Under the pieces are notes generated by a model, which worked only from the letters and a program-made list of their open reading frames with translations, was not told the origin of the DNA and did not search any database. A stretch of 64,000 nt of DNA from Henningerozyma blattae CBS 6284 (taxonomy: Eukaryota; Ascomycota; Saccharomycetes; Saccharomycetales; Saccharomycetaceae): NCBI RefSeq assembly GCF_000315915.1, contig NC_020187.1, positions 1,116,001-1,180,000 of the forward strand, read 5' to 3'. Shown here piece by piece: positions 28,618 through 40,183 of the stretch (position 1 is its first letter; each line of letters begins with the position of its first letter). The position numbers and the translations under genes are program-made.

Positions 28618-29066
28618 CAAGGCCAATATTAATTATGCATATACTAAACTGTTTGTAGATAAATAAATAAAAATACATGTACACCATCATATTATAAAAA
28701 TTAATAAAAGCATTCTAGTAATATTTAAATAATTGTACCTAACAGATTTCCGTAAAACATTATTAAAATATTATTGTAGTTATTTTCATTTACCTTTTAT
28801 ACTGTCTTAAGAAAATATTATTACATTTTATGGATTTCTGACGCCCCCTTTGTAGTTTCGTTCAGGGTGATTTCCTCATTGAAATTTGAACGGAAGCTAG
28901 GTGGAAATCCCGAAGCATATACATTAATTTTGAAATTTGAAATTTGGAATACAAGTGAAATAAATCTCTATTATGCCCCTATTAAAAGAAAAAAAAATTA
29001 AAAAAGTAGTAACACCAAGCTGTATTAACATTGTAACACAGAATATAAAACTTTTCAAAAAAAAAA
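28618..29066. other. Intergenic ARG5,6 to ARC15
   Basis: 449 bp, AT-rich, tandem genes. I see no site I would defend. Confidence 0.5.
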
Positions 29067-29531
29067 ATGGACCAAGATTGGAGACGAATTGATATTGATG
29101 CCTTTGATCCAGAAAGTGGTAGATTGACCGAAAAGGATCTAATACCCCCATACCCAAACAATGTCACTTTACAAGATATAGAACCAACTATCAATCAATT
29201 GCGTAACTTAGCAAGTAGTGGCGATAGCATTTCAGCTATAAAACTAGCTACTAGTGATCCACCTTACAGTGGTGATGAAAACGTTAAATATCAATATTTT
29301 CTAGCTGTCATGACCGCTTTGTCCCAAGTCAAGCAATCTGACATTACCAATATTATCAAACAATTGTCTCCAAAACAACAAGATGTTTTAATCAAATATC
29401 TATATAAGGGTATGGCTGTTAAGGAAACCCAAAAACAGGGTGGTGTCCTATTAGCTTGGTTTGAAAAATTGACTCAAGTTGCCGGTATTAATCCAGTTGT
29501 ACATTATATAAATGATAGAAAAACTGTCTAG
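29067..29531 (+). CDS. ARC15: Arp2/3 complex subunit (ARPC5)
   Basis: The p16/ARPC5 subunit of the seven-subunit Arp2/3 complex that nucleates branched actin at cortical patches. 154 aa, the same length as S. cerevisiae Arc15. Family features: DWRRIDIDAFDPESGRL at the N-terminus, the helical centre, and the C-terminal DVLIKYLYKGMAV...GGVLLAWFEKLTQVAGINPVVHYI. The ATG follows an A-run and is the only good start. ARC15, YRB2, EFM4 and FIS1 keep their chromosome IX order here. Confidence 0.96.
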   Translation: MDQDWRRIDIDAFDPESGRLTEKDLIPPYPNNVTLQDIEPTINQLRNLASSGDSISAIKLATSDPPYSGDENVKYQYFLAVMTALSQVKQSDITNIIKQLSPKQQDVLIKYLYKGMAVKETQKQGGVLLAWFEKLTQVAGINPVVHYINDRKTV

Positions 29532-30074
29532 TTAATGGCTTTCTGATTTGGTTCATAGGGTCACACTGGATATGTCTGATATCTAATAACTTTACCTTCA
29601 ATTAAGACAACCGTGTTTGCATTAATGATAATTTCATGCTACTATTGATCTCGAACTTACTGATACATCTTTACATATATATATTTATATAGATTACTAA
29701 TTTATATTAATTAGTGTATAAGAATGTTATGAGAAGCGTAGTTTTTTTTTTAAGAATTCAGTATTAATCACAATTCTCTTGTTGAAACTTTGCATATTCA
29801 AACCCTTATTTTTACTCTCTGGCCCATCTATAAATAAAAATTCTTGTTACAATTATATTAAATTAGCGGAATTTGAAAATCTAAAAAAATTACCGACTGT
29901 GTTAAAAGAAATGCAAATTAAAGTAAGTCTTTAAGTCAATATTATTGAAAAAAAATTTTAATCAATTATATATTGAGCCTTGGCATCGTAACTTACCAAA
30001 ACAATATACACCATACTGTTTCCTTTACAGACAATTAATTGCTCATCCAAATAAAAAATAAATAATTTGTAAAT
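29532..30074. other. Intergenic ARC15 to YRB2
   Basis: 543 bp, AT-rich, tandem orientation. Nothing beyond T-runs and TATATA stretches. Confidence 0.5.
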
Positions 30075-31142
30075 ATGATTGACAATAATACAGATGAAAA
30101 AAGTGCATCTTTAAAGAGAAACCGTGATGAAACTAGCATCGAAAGTAATGAACTTGGAAATACCAGAAATGAAGCAGTGCATAAAAAAACTAAAGTCGAA
30201 AATTCTAATGGCAATGAACAACAATTAGGTAAGAAAGCCTCAATTAATTCAGAAGAACAGAAAAGCGCTTCTGATAATTCTAAGAAATCTACTGAAGAGC
30301 ATTCAGAAGATACTATCACTAAAGAGGAAAAGAAAGAAGATGATACTGAAAAAGAAATCACTAAAAAAGATGATAAAGCTGGAGATAAAAATGAAAAAGA
30401 AGATATCCAAAAAAATAATAAAGTAGATGCAGACAATAAAGATTCTGAAACAAAGCAAAAATACGTTTTTGGTTCTACCTCAAAATTTGGTGCTGGGTTT
30501 AACTTATCAAATACTGCTTCAAGTATAGGATCTGAAGATACTAGTACTGAGCTTGCCCAAAAATCATTTAGCTTTGGTTCAGGATTCGCATTTGGTGGAG
30601 GTTTTGACGTATTAAAGGAACCAAAAGACAATATATCTAGCAAGACAGAAAAATCAAGTACATTAGATGAAGAAAAGAAATCAGAAGTTTCAAATTCAAA
30701 GGCAGATAATACGGATGAAACCGTATCAGGATCTCAAGATAACTCGATTGTTTCGCTAAAAAAACAAGAAGTTAAATCGGGAGAAGAAGAGGAAGAAGTG
30801 ATATATCAAGCTAATGCCAAGCTTTACCAATTACAAGATGTCAAAGAAGGATGGAAAGAAAGGGGTGTGGGCCATATAAGAATTAATAAAAACAGAACTA
30901 GTGGAAAATACCGTATTATAATGAGATCGCGTGCGTTGCTAAAAGTATTGCTAAACATTAGTTTGATTAAAGGATTGTCCGTATCGAAGGGATTTCCTGG
31001 TTCTTTGCAAGGAGAAAAATTCATTAGAATAATTACATTTACAGACAATAAGACTCCAATGCAATATGCTTTGAAGACAGGAAAAAAAGAAATTGCTGAA
31101 GAATTGTATGACAAAATTCAAGAATCTAAAGAAAAATTATAA
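30075..31142 (+). CDS. YRB2: Ran-binding nuclear export cofactor Yrb2
   Basis: Nuclear RanBP3-type cofactor that promotes Crm1-dependent export. A charged, Lys/Glu-rich N-terminus (1-130) is followed by short FG-like motifs (YVFGSTSKFGAGF near 132; FSFGSGFAFGGGF near 163) and a C-terminal Ran-binding domain (about 232-350) with QANAKLYQL, GWKERGVGHIRIN, and ALKTGKKEIAEELY. 355 aa against 327 in S. cerevisiae. The FG motifs and RanBD order are specific for Yrb2 rather than Yrb1. Confidence 0.95.
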   Translation: MIDNNTDEKSASLKRNRDETSIESNELGNTRNEAVHKKTKVENSNGNEQQLGKKASINSEEQKSASDNSKKSTEEHSEDTITKEEKKEDDTEKEITKKDDKAGDKNEKEDIQKNNKVDADNKDSETKQKYVFGSTSKFGAGFNLSNTASSIGSEDTSTELAQKSFSFGSGFAFGGGFDVLKEPKDNISSKTEKSSTLDEEKKSEVSNSKADNTDETVSGSQDNSIVSLKKQEVKSGEEEEEVIYQANAKLYQLQDVKEGWKERGVGHIRINKNRTSGKYRIIMRSRALLKVLLNISLIKGLSVSKGFPGSLQGEKFIRIITFTDNKTPMQYALKTGKKEIAEELYDKIQESKEKL

Positions 31143-31396
31143 ATACTCTTGAGAACGAATAATTTTTTATATATAAAAAAAAACAATATTTAAGCAAATG
31201 CATTTAAACCAATACGGTTTATATAACTATTAAAATTAGTTTTTAATTATGATACGAAATATGCATACACTAGTGTAATTATACATAGAGTGAAAAAAAA
31301 AAATACAGGACCAAGGAAGCATAAGTCGTGAAATAGGTGCCATCATAGCTTACATAATTTATTTTTTTATATCTCATTAAAGGGTAATGCATTCAA

Positions 31397-32098
31397 CTAT
31401 TGCTTAACGAATGCAACAGTACAAATTGTAGTCCCCTTAACACCTCCAAATTCAAAAACAGGATATGGCACAGTTTCCCAACATTTTAAAGTAGAGTTCT
31501 TTTCAATGATCTCAATTAATTCATCTTCTGTAAAATTACATGACGTGATTAAAAATACACCATCCTTTGGTAATAATTTTTCAATGACTTTGTTATAAAT
31601 ATTTACTACATTTTGATCTTTATTTGGGCCGACTTTAATACCACTCAAGGCAATTGCATCAAGGGTACCTTTGTCTAAAACTATATCAAATTTGTCTGGA
31701 AGCCAATTCTCTTGGAAAATATCAGCTTGTTTGAAATCAATTAATTCCTTCGAATATTCTTTGGAGTTAGAGATTTCTTTTGCGAATTTAACACTTTCCT
31801 CAGAGTAGTCAATGCCTAATAATTTACCTTCATCAAATCCGTTTTCTATTAATTCAAATAATAAATGACCATTACCAGTACCCAAATCTAGCATTGATGA
31901 TTTTTTCGATATTAAATACATCCCTAAGTTATCCTCTAAAAATTCAATCATTCTTTCTTCTGCATCATTGTCATTAAACCAACACTCGCCTGTGTCATTT
32001 GAATTCTTACTAAAATTATTTCTCTCTAATGAGTAAAATTCATCCCAATACTGCTTAGTGCCTAATTTTGAAATATTTAAGTTTTTAGTATCTTCCAT
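31397..32098 (-). CDS. EFM4: Elongation factor lysine methyltransferase
   Basis: SAM-dependent methyltransferase that methylates translation elongation factor eEF1A in S. cerevisiae (Efm4/See1). Class I fold: motif I LDLGTGNGHLLFEL, then LGIDYSEESVKFA, DKFDIVLDKGTLDAI and FLITSCNFTEDEL. N-terminal LGTKQYWDEFYSLERNNF and GECWFNDNDAE are hallmarks of this family. 233 aa against 257. The promoter faces FIS1 with a 1 kb divergent spacer, as with YIL064W and YIL065C. Confidence 0.94.
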   Translation of the reverse strand: MEDTKNLNISKLGTKQYWDEFYSLERNNFSKNSNDTGECWFNDNDAEERMIEFLEDNLGMYLISKKSSMLDLGTGNGHLLFELIENGFDEGKLLGIDYSEESVKFAKEISNSKEYSKELIDFKQADIFQENWLPDKFDIVLDKGTLDAIALSGIKVGPNKDQNVVNIYNKVIEKLLPKDGVFLITSCNFTEDELIEIIEKNSTLKCWETVPYPVFEFGGVKGTTICTVAFVKQ

Positions 32099-33110
32099 CG
32101 GTAATTCTAACTTCTATATTTGGTTTTAGGAGGTTATATCTATAAGTTAATCTACAGAGAGTAATATATGATCTCTCTGGATGAATAATGAATCGTTACT
32201 ATAATTATATTAGTGGGCTAAACAAGTTTTACAATTTTGAAATATTATTTTTATTATTATTTTTAGACACTATACTACTATTTTTGAAATTTTGGTGATG
32301 AGCTAAAAAATATTTTTTTTGTTCGGACTATGTCGGGTCGGAAATTTTCGGAAAGAACTTGATATAGTTTTTCTATCTTGTTGTGAGTTCCTATAAAATC
32401 CTATTAACAAATTATTCAAATTAAGAACTACATATATACTAAAAGAATATCAGATGATATTAGTGCGTTATTTACGTAGCCGTTTGAATTTTAGGAGTAT
32501 CGAAATTTTGACCCAGAGTAACTGCAGTTGCATTATATATTTCGGTAGTCTCTAACTCTTGTCAAAATTGTCAGCGCTTAATTCTCTATAGACCCCACAT
32601 TTGATAATTTGTGCTCAATTATGTTTTAGATTAATTAGCCAAACTACGATTGGAGAAATGTTATCGTTCCAGCAAGGCTATAAAAAGGTATGATATTCAC
32701 TTCAGAATATTTACAGTAAATAGATATTCTAATGCACAGGGGGAAAACTTTCTAGAAAATTCAAGATACATTGGCACACGCACATATATTTATTCCAGTT
32801 AAGTCGATATATAATTAATTACTTTAAAAAGTAATCATTCCGCATTAAAGCTGTCATCTATTCGTTTTTAGTTTTTTTGTAAATTTCTAGAAAGTGAAGG
32901 TTCTCGGCCTACCTAGTTCTATGCTGAGCTTCACTCAGAAAAGGGAATAACAAAGAAATCTAATGCTCATCTTTTATAAGATATAGTTACTTGAGTGCTA
33001 TATTAAGGGGTAAACGACTTTAAGAAAACAAAATTTTCCGACAACATTATACATAACTAAAATTTTGTACAAGTATTTTTGATTATATTCAAAACATTCA
33101 ACAGTTTACG
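32099..33110. other. 1.0 kb divergent region EFM4 / FIS1
   Basis: Contains a perfect three-unit heat shock element (32750-32762), a two-unit one (32885-32892) and AGGGG stress-type sites near 32738 and 33006. No gene seen. Confidence 0.55.
32750..32762. promoter_or_regulatory. Heat shock element
   Basis: TTCTAGAAAATTC, three alternating inverted NTTCN units with perfect spacing, the consensus for Hsf1. It is about 350 bp upstream of FIS1 and 650 bp from EFM4; a partial second element (TTCTAGAA, 32885-32892) follows. Confidence 0.5.
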
Positions 33111-33587
33111 ATGTCTGAAAAGAAGATTGACTATTTACCTTCATTGTCAGAGGTATATGATCCATTAGACCCAGCTCAAATTGCCATATTAAAGCATCAA
33201 GTAGAAGTGGAAGGTGGTGACAGTGCATCTTCTCAAACGAGATTCAATTATGGCTGGGGGTTAGTGAAATCTAATGATAAAGAAGATCAAAGACTAGGCA
33301 TAACTATATTGGCATCTATATACAAAGACTCTCCTAACAGAAGAAGAGAGTGTCTATATTATCTGGCCTTGGGATGTTGTCGTGCTGGAGAATATTCTGA
33401 AGCTCATCGTTATATTGAAGCATTATACTCTCATGAACCCACTAATAGACAGGTCATTTCCTTGAAGAATGCTATCGAAGAAAAAATCAAAGAAGAAGCT
33501 TGGCGTGGAGGACTTGCTATTGGGGCAACTGCAGCCGTTGGTCTTGCTGCATTAGCTGCATACATTTCCAGAAGAAGACGTAAGTAA
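33111..33587 (+). CDS. FIS1: Mitochondrial/peroxisomal fission adaptor
   Basis: Tail-anchored outer-membrane adaptor that recruits Mdv1/Caf4 and Dnm1 for organelle fission. 158 aa: an N-terminal arm, two TPR-like helical pairs (about 45-120: SRFNYGWGLVKS, RRECLYYLALGCCRAGEYSEAHRYIEAL) and a C-terminal membrane anchor GLAIGATAAVGLAALAAYI followed by basic SRRRRK, the tail that directs it to mitochondria. S. cerevisiae Fis1 is 155 aa with the same layout. Confidence 0.96.
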   Translation: MSEKKIDYLPSLSEVYDPLDPAQIAILKHQVEVEGGDSASSQTRFNYGWGLVKSNDKEDQRLGITILASIYKDSPNRRRECLYYLALGCCRAGEYSEAHRYIEALYSHEPTNRQVISLKNAIEEKIKEEAWRGGLAIGATAAVGLAALAAYISRRRRK

Positions 33588-34519
33588 TAGTTTTGAGATA
33601 TACACAGTCCCTCGCTAGGATAAGATAGGCAGGCCACTCTTACTAGAAGGGCTACTAGCAATGACTATTATCCAAAAGCTTACCAATAGCAACACCGTTT
33701 TGGGAAATAAACAACAACTAACCCAATAAAAATGAGATATATATATTTTTTGTAAATAAATAAATCAATAAATGAGCACAATATTCTAAATAAACTCAGT
33801 AGATCTGCTAGCATTATAACAATTAGCTTTTTTTTCTAACTCTCTACGCGAATAAAAATACGTAATTAGCTAAGAAACAGGTAACATGGAAACTGCCTGT
33901 GATCTGGCAATATTACTAAGTCCAATACACGTAGTCTCCATTTGTCAATACCACAAAAACTAAAATACCTTCGTTACAGTTACAATCACGGTATTAGTAA
34001 CCATTTGAATAGATATACCTAATTAATTGTCGTTTTAAGATATATGATGAGATTCATTGATACCCGTTTGTTTACACATTCTTGGTATATTCGTGAAGAA
34101 TGCGACGCGTCACCGTCGTATTGTTTACGCGTTTCAGGCTCACTCCCGAGTAATAAACTATCTCTTCTACATTAATTTAGACTGTCTACTATAGAACCTG
34201 CACCTCATTTCTTTTCACGGCAATACCTATTACTTGGCCTGATCCGGGAGCGACGGGAAAAAGTACGGGTGTTATGTTTACGCGTCTGGTGCTGATTAAT
34301 GGGATATTGGTGTGAAACGCGTCAACAAGATTTTCAATGATAAGTTCTTGAGGAGTAAGGAGACTCTTCGACATAAGATATATAAAGAGTTAAATATTTG
34401 GATGATATGACTTTATGTTCTGTCTCTTTCATTTTGGAACATAAGCTTTTTTCTAATATTACCTAAAACACCAAAGAAGCTGACTAGCCTATACATCTAT
34501 ATATATATCCAATCATACA
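33588..34519. other. 0.9 kb FIS1 to RNR1
   Basis: Holds the RNR1 promoter with four MCB boxes. A 61-codon ATG frame on the minus strand (34189-34374) lies over the distal promoter; see findings. Confidence 0.55.
34105..34322. promoter_or_regulatory. Four MCB boxes upstream of RNR1
   Basis: ACGCGT at 34105, 34127, 34280 and 34317, in two pairs 22 and 37 bp apart, 200-415 bp upstream of the RNR ATG. MCBs bind MBF (Mbp1/Swi6) and give G1/S expression; S. cerevisiae RNR1 is a known MBF target. Confidence 0.85.
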
Positions 34520-37189
34520 ATGTATGTCTGCAAAAGAGACGGTCGTAAAGAACCAGTAAGATTTGACAAAATCACAGCCCGTGTTTCTAGATTATGTTAC
34601 GGGCTGGATTCTAACCATATTGATCCAGTCAAAGTCACTCAAAGAATTATCTCTGGTGTTTATGAAGGTGTCACTACTATCGAATTGGATAACTTGGCTG
34701 CTGAAACTGCCGCTTACATGACTACTATCCATCCGGATTATGCTACTTTAGCCGCTAGATTGGCCATTTCTAACTTACATAAACAAACTACTAAATTATT
34801 TTCTACTGTTGTTGAAGAATTGCGTAATTATGTCAATCCAGAAAATAATAAATGGGCTCCTTTAGTCTCTGAGGAATTATACGAAACTGTTCAGAAACAT
34901 AAAGATGAAATCAATTCTGCTATTGTTTATGACAGAGATTTCCAATTCAACTATTTCGGTTTCAAAACTTTAGAACGTTCTTATTTATTGAAAATGTACG
35001 GTAAAGTCGCTGAAAGACCACAACATATGATTATGAGAGTTGCCTTAGGTATTCACGGTGAAGATATCGAAGCTGCTCTAGAGACTTATAATTTAATGTC
35101 TCAAAGATATTTCACACATGCTTCTCCTACATTATTTAACGCTGGTACTCCACGTCCACAAATGTCATCTTGTTTCTTAGTTGCTATGAAAGAAGATTCT
35201 TTAGAAGGTATTTTTGACACACTAAAGGAATGTGCTATGATTTCTAAATCTGCTGGTGGGTTAGGTGTTCATATTCATGACATTCGTGCTACTGGTTCTT
35301 ATATTGCTGGTACTAATGGTACCTCTAATGGTTTGATTCCCATGATTCGTGTTTTCAATAACACTGCTCGTTACGTCGACCAAGGTGGTAACAAGAGACC
35401 AGGTGCTATTGCTTTATTCTTAGAACCATGGCACGATGATATTTTTGATTTCATTGATATTAGAAAGAATCACGGTAAAGAAGAGATCAGAGCTAGAGAT
35501 TTATTCCCAGCTTTATGGATTCCAGATCTATTCATGAAACGTGTCAAGGAAAACGGTGATTGGACTTTATTCTCTCCATCTGAAGCTCCAGGTTTATCTG
35601 ACGTTTACGGTGATGAATTTGAAGCTCTATATAATCGTTATGTTGAAGAAGGTAAAGGTAGAAGAACTATCAAGGCTCAAAAATTATGGTACTCTATCTT
35701 AGAAGCACAAACTGAAACTGGTACTCCATTTATCTGTTATAAGGATGCTGCCAACAAAAAATCTAACCAAAAGAACTTGGGTACTATTAAATCTTCCAAT
35801 TTATGTTGTGAAATTATTGAATATTCTGCCCCAGATGAAACTGCTGTTTGTAACTTAGCTTCTGTTGCCTTGCCAGCCTTTATTAAGAAAACTGATGATG
35901 GCAACTCTTTCATTTATGATTTTGAAAAATTACATGAAATTACTAAAGTTATCACTCGTAATTTGAATAAGGTTATTGATCGTAACTACTATCCAGTTCC
36001 AGAAGCTAAAAACTCTAATATGAGACACAGACCAGTTGCTTTAGGTGTTCAAGGTTTAGCCGATACTTTCCAAATTTTACGTTTACCATTTGAATCAGAC
36101 GAAGCTAGAGATTTAAATGCTCATATTTTCGAAACTATGTATCATGCCGCCTTAGAAGCTTCCTGTGAAATTGCTGCTGTTGAAGGTCCATATTCTACTT
36201 ACGAAGGTTCTCCAGTTTCTCAAGGTATTTTACAATATGATATGTGGGATGTTACCCCAACTGATTTATGGGATTGGGATTCTTTGAAAGCCAATATCAA
36301 GAAGCATGGTGTTAGAAACTCTTTATTACTTGCTCCAATGCCAACTGCTTCCACTTCTCAAATTTTAGGTTATAATGAATGTTTCGAACCATTCACTTCT
36401 AATATGTATTCTCGTCGTACCTTATCTGGTGAATTCCAAATTGTTAACCCATACTTATTACGTGATTTAGTTGATTTAGGTATTTGGGATGATGCTATGA
36501 AACAACATTTAATTACTGACAATGGTTCTATTCAAAAATTACCAAATATTCCACAAGAATTGAAAGAATTATACAAGACTGTTTGGGAAATTTCTCAAAA
36601 GAAAATTATTGATATGGCAGCTGACCGTTCTGCTTTCATTGATCAATCTCATTCTTTGAATATTCATATTCAAGCTCCAACTATGGGTAAATTAACAAGT
36701 ATGCATTTTTACGGTTGGAAGAAAGGTTTGAAGACAGGTATGTATTACTTAAGAACTCAAGCAGCATCAGCCGCTATTCAATTTACAATTGATAAGAAGA
36801 TTGCTGATCAAGCTGGTAATAAGGTAGCTGACTTGTCTAAATTAGATAGACCAGTTTATAAGCATCGTCCATTAAACTTAACAGATGTTTCATCTAGCGC
36901 TGTTGAAACTGTTACCAGTTCTATTTCAGCCAAGTCTGAAGTTCAAAGAGAAAATTCTCCTCCTGTATCATTACAAAGTTCTGTATCTGAAGGTGTCAGT
37001 TCTTTATCTATTTCTGAATCCCAACCAATAACTCCAGTTGAATCTGTCTCAAATATGGAAGTTCCAAAGAAAAATACTGAAGTCACCCAAAAGCCAAAGG
37101 CTGGTGAACCAGATTTCGATATTTACAACTCTAAAGTTATTGCTTGTGCTATTGATAATCCAGAAGCTTGTGAAATGTGTTCTGGTTAA
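34520..37189 (+). CDS. RNR1: Ribonucleotide reductase large subunit
   Basis: Catalytic R1 subunit that reduces NDPs to dNDPs in the cytosol. The ATP cone is at the N-terminus ([18 protein letters not shown]). Catalytic cysteines lie in MSSCFLV (near 218), SNLCCEI (near 428) and TAVCNLAS (near 443). [21 protein letters not shown] is present, and the C-terminal redox pair is CEMCSG. 889 aa against 888 (Rnr1) and 869 (Rnr3) in S. cerevisiae. Length and the MCB-bearing promoter favour RNR1; the neighbours FIS1 and SEC6 sit beside RNR3 in S. cerevisiae, so this may be the single unduplicated gene. Codon use looks highly biased. Confidence 0.95.
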   Translation: MYVCKRDGRKEPVRFDKITARVSRLCYGLDSNHIDPVKVTQRIISGVYEGVTTIELDNLAAETAAYMTTIHPDYATLAARLAISNLHKQTTKLFSTVVEELRNYVNPENNKWAPLVSEELYETVQKHKDEINSAIVYDRDFQFNYFGFKTLERSYLLKMYGKVAERPQHMIMRVALGIHGEDIEAALETYNLMSQRYFTHASPTLFNAGTPRPQMSSCFLVAMKEDSLEGIFDTLKECAMISKSAGGLGVHIHDIRATGSYIAGTNGTSNGLIPMIRVFNNTARYVDQGGNKRPGAIALFLEPWHDDIFDFIDIRKNHGKEEIRARDLFPALWIPDLFMKRVKENGDWTLFSPSEAPGLSDVYGDEFEALYNRYVEEGKGRRTIKAQKLWYSILEAQTETGTPFICYKDAANKKSNQKNLGTIKSSNLCCEIIEYSAPDETAVCNLASVALPAFIKKTDDGNSFIYDFEKLHEITKVITRNLNKVIDRNYYPVPEAKNSNMRHRPVALGVQGLADTFQILRLPFESDEARDLNAHIFETMYHAALEASCEIAAVEGPYSTYEGSPVSQGILQYDMWDVTPTDLWDWDSLKANIKKHGVRNSLLLAPMPTASTSQILGYNECFEPFTSNMYSRRTLSGEFQIVNPYLLRDLVDLGIWDDAMKQHLITDNGSIQKLPNIPQELKELYKTVWEISQKKIIDMAADRSAFIDQSHSLNIHIQAPTMGKLTSMHFYGWKKGLKTGMYYLRTQAASAAIQFTIDKKIADQAGNKVADLSKLDRPVYKHRPLNLTDVSSSAVETVTSSISAKSEVQRENSPPVSLQSSVSEGVSSLSISESQPITPVESVSNMEVPKKNTEVTQKPKAGEPDFDIYNSKVIACAIDNPEACEMCSG

Positions 37190-37759
37190 TCTTTTCAATA
37201 CAGATTAACTTGAATATATTCAAGGTTTTCTAGTATTTTTTTTCTTTATTCTATCTATTTCTTTTCTTTTGGTTTATATTCGGGTTTTTGTTATATATTT
37301 TTTTATATCATCTTTATTTTGTACTTAATGACATTAAAATATTATTTGTGATTTAATTCTTTTTTTCTTTAATGCGTAATAAATAAGGGGAAACTATATC
37401 ATTCTTCAATTAAGGATAAGGTCTTGAGGGTAAGATGGTCAAATTAAAGAATCGTCATTTTGCTTTTATTTTTCAGCTTTAATTTGAATTATGCAACAGG
37501 TTAATGCATGGATGTGTGTTTATTACTCCATGATATAATTTTTCATATGATTCCTTAAATAGCTCAGATTAAACATTCGGCAAGTAAATATATGAATGTA
37601 AAAAAAACCCTTGACAAAAAACATTGATCCAACTTTTACAAAGAAATCATCTCCCCACAATTATAAGTTGTGTGCTAGGTAGATTTCATTTTATTATAGA
37701 AACGATTTGAGGCAAATTTAAAATACATACTTATTATTTGGCCTAAATTATAGAAGAAT
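37190..37759. other. Intergenic RNR1 to SEC6
   Basis: 570 bp, AT-rich. YIL067C, which lies between RNR3 and SEC6 in S. cerevisiae, is absent and no remnant is seen. Confidence 0.55.
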
Positions 37760-40183
37760 ATGTCGTCGGATGCATTAAAAGAGGTTGCGAATCTAATTAA
37801 AGACGATATTTCGTTGGATAGAATAAAAGATATAAAAGATCAACTAACAAAGAAGAAATCTACTCTAGATTATCAATTAAATAAGGAATCCGATAAATAT
37901 TACGGTTATGTCAAAGAAAGTGTTGAGAAATTAAATGCATCACAAGAGTCTGTGAAATCAATCCGTGAAAGATTAGATGATGTTAATAAGCTGAGTAATG
38001 AACATAAATCCTCAATTGAAAGATATGACATTATTTTAAAAGCAACAAAAATATATGAAACTATAGATCTAACATCGACAATTTATTCAAAGATCATCAA
38101 ATTCGATGAATTATTAGGGGAAATTGATCAGATGTTGACTATTGAATCTGAAAGTGATAGTGCTGAAACTGGATGTCCTTACCTTCTTCAAATTCATTAT
38201 CTATTAACTAAATCACGAGATTTTCAAGATCAAATGATAGCTATGGCAGCTATTTCTACTGATGATGTTCAACGTACAGTGGGTAAAATTTTTACAAAAT
38301 TGGATATCTTAGTTTCAAAGTTTGATGGTTTATTAGAACGATTGATATATGATGCAATTGAGTTAGTGAGAGCTGAACAAATTTCATTGGTCATTAAACT
38401 TTTTAAAATTATTGATCTGGAAGAAAGAGAAGATTTAAAAATCATGGCCATCCGTAATATCATTAAAAAGAAAGAAATCGAAGTTAATAAATCTTCAATG
38501 AAAAAATTACCAAGTAGTAAAATTAAAAAATCTAATCCCCAATTGAATTTTGATGATAATATTGAATATCCAACTAATAATGGTATTTATAAGGAAATCC
38601 TTAGTGGTACAATTACTACAAGAACCAACGTACGTAATTATAAATTGTTCTTTTTTGAAAAAATTGCATCATCAATTGCAGATATATTTAAAGAAGTTAG
38701 AAAAGAATATTCAGGAGATCGAAAATTTGAAGTTTTAGAAAATTTAGATTGGGTATTTAATGAATTACTTGTTGTTAAAGAATATTTGACAAAATATGGA
38801 CCATCGTATTGGAAATTATTTGAAAAATATTATGGATTGTATTATGAACAAATGAATCAATTGATTAATGATCTTGTAGAATCTGAACCTGAAACTATTA
38901 TCATTTTAGATATTTTAGAATATGATAAATCTTACCAACAGACCATGGTTACTGATTTTGGATTTAAAAAAAAGGAAGTCAAGAGTATTATTGGTGATAA
39001 ACAAAAGGAACAATTATTTAGTGATTATTTGAAATTAATTTTAACTAAAATGCAAGAATGGATTACTAACTTAGTAAGAGCCGAATTTGATGTATTTATG
39101 GAAAGATCTACCCCTCCACATCAAGATTCTGAAGGGTTATTTTATTTAGATGGTACAAAGACATGCTTTCAAATGTTTTCACAACAAGTGGAAGTTGCTG
39201 GTGGATCTGGTCAAGCCAAAATTCTTGTTGGTGTTGTTGATAAATTTTGTGGGTTATTAAAAGATCGTCAACAATTATGGATAGAGAAAATTAGTGAAGA
39301 AGTTAAGAAATTGATTCAATTTAATCAAAAATATGATTTGAATCCAGAAGAAATTACATCTCAAGATGAAGTTCCTGCAGGTTTAGTGGAATATTTGACA
39401 GCAATCGCTAACGATCAAATGAGATCAGCAGATTATGCAGTGGCCATTTCATCTAAATATGGTAAAATTGTTAGTAAAGTTTATGAAAAGCAAATTACTA
39501 ATCATATAGAAGCTACATTAGACGGGTTTGCAGAGGTTGCTAGATGTGGGTCTGTGGGGATTATATCTATTATATTTGATGATCTTAAAAAACCATATAA
39601 GGAAGTGTTTAGTAAGAGTTGGTATACAGGGAATGAAGCTCAACAAATAGCAGATACGTTATATGAATATTTGAATGAGATTAAATTACAAATGAATTCA
39701 TTTGTATTTTCTACATTGTTAGAGACAGTTGTTGAAGAGACTATACTGAAATTCATTGGAGCTCTAGGGTATAACCATTCGTTTAAAAATAAGGGGAACA
39801 AATTCTTAGAATCTGTCAAGAGAGATTTTGAAATCTTTTACAAATTATTTATTCAATTTGTACCTGAAGGTGAAGATAAAACGATAATTATTGATGAGAA
39901 ATTTAAATTGATGGAATTCTTTATGGATTTATCATGTGGGCCTGTGGATGAAATTGCTAATACGTGGGAAAAGACGTTACAAATCTATTGGGATTGTCCT
40001 ATAATTTTATTAGAGGCTATTTTATCATGCCGTAAAGATGTAGATAATTCTCGTACAAAGCAAATCTTGGGGAATGCCTCACAATTGAATAATAACTCAC
40101 AACGATTAGCACATGTTGAAAGTGGAGAGTTACAACCTACGTTTATTAGTAGACTAGTATTAGCAAAGAAAGAGAAGAAATGA
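37760..40183 (+). CDS. SEC6: Exocyst subunit Sec6
   Basis: Subunit of the octameric exocyst that tethers secretory vesicles at bud sites, and a partner of the SNARE Sec9. 807 aa against 805 in S. cerevisiae. It is all-helical: an N-terminal coiled coil (about 1-110) and the long Sec6 helical-bundle domain (from about 270 to the end), with stretches such as FYLDGTKTCFQMFSQQV and KFKLMEFFMDLSCGPVDEIANTWEKTLQIYWDCP. Position beside RNR and TDA2 agrees with YIL068C. Confidence 0.94.
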   Translation: MSSDALKEVANLIKDDISLDRIKDIKDQLTKKKSTLDYQLNKESDKYYGYVKESVEKLNASQESVKSIRERLDDVNKLSNEHKSSIERYDIILKATKIYETIDLTSTIYSKIIKFDELLGEIDQMLTIESESDSAETGCPYLLQIHYLLTKSRDFQDQMIAMAAISTDDVQRTVGKIFTKLDILVSKFDGLLERLIYDAIELVRAEQISLVIKLFKIIDLEEREDLKIMAIRNIIKKKEIEVNKSSMKKLPSSKIKKSNPQLNFDDNIEYPTNNGIYKEILSGTITTRTNVRNYKLFFFEKIASSIADIFKEVRKEYSGDRKFEVLENLDWVFNELLVVKEYLTKYGPSYWKLFEKYYGLYYEQMNQLINDLVESEPETIIILDILEYDKSYQQTMVTDFGFKKKEVKSIIGDKQKEQLFSDYLKLILTKMQEWITNLVRAEFDVFMERSTPPHQDSEGLFYLDGTKTCFQMFSQQVEVAGGSGQAKILVGVVDKFCGLLKDRQQLWIEKISEEVKKLIQFNQKYDLNPEEITSQDEVPAGLVEYLTAIANDQMRSADYAVAISSKYGKIVSKVYEKQITNHIEATLDGFAEVARCGSVGIISIIFDDLKKPYKEVFSKSWYTGNEAQQIADTLYEYLNEIKLQMNSFVFSTLLETVVEETILKFIGALGYNHSFKNKGNKFLESVKRDFEIFYKLFIQFVPEGEDKTIIIDEKFKLMEFFMDLSCGPVDEIANTWEKTLQIYWDCPIILLEAILSCRKDVDNSRTKQILGNASQLNNNSQRLAHVESGELQPTFISRLVLAKKEKK

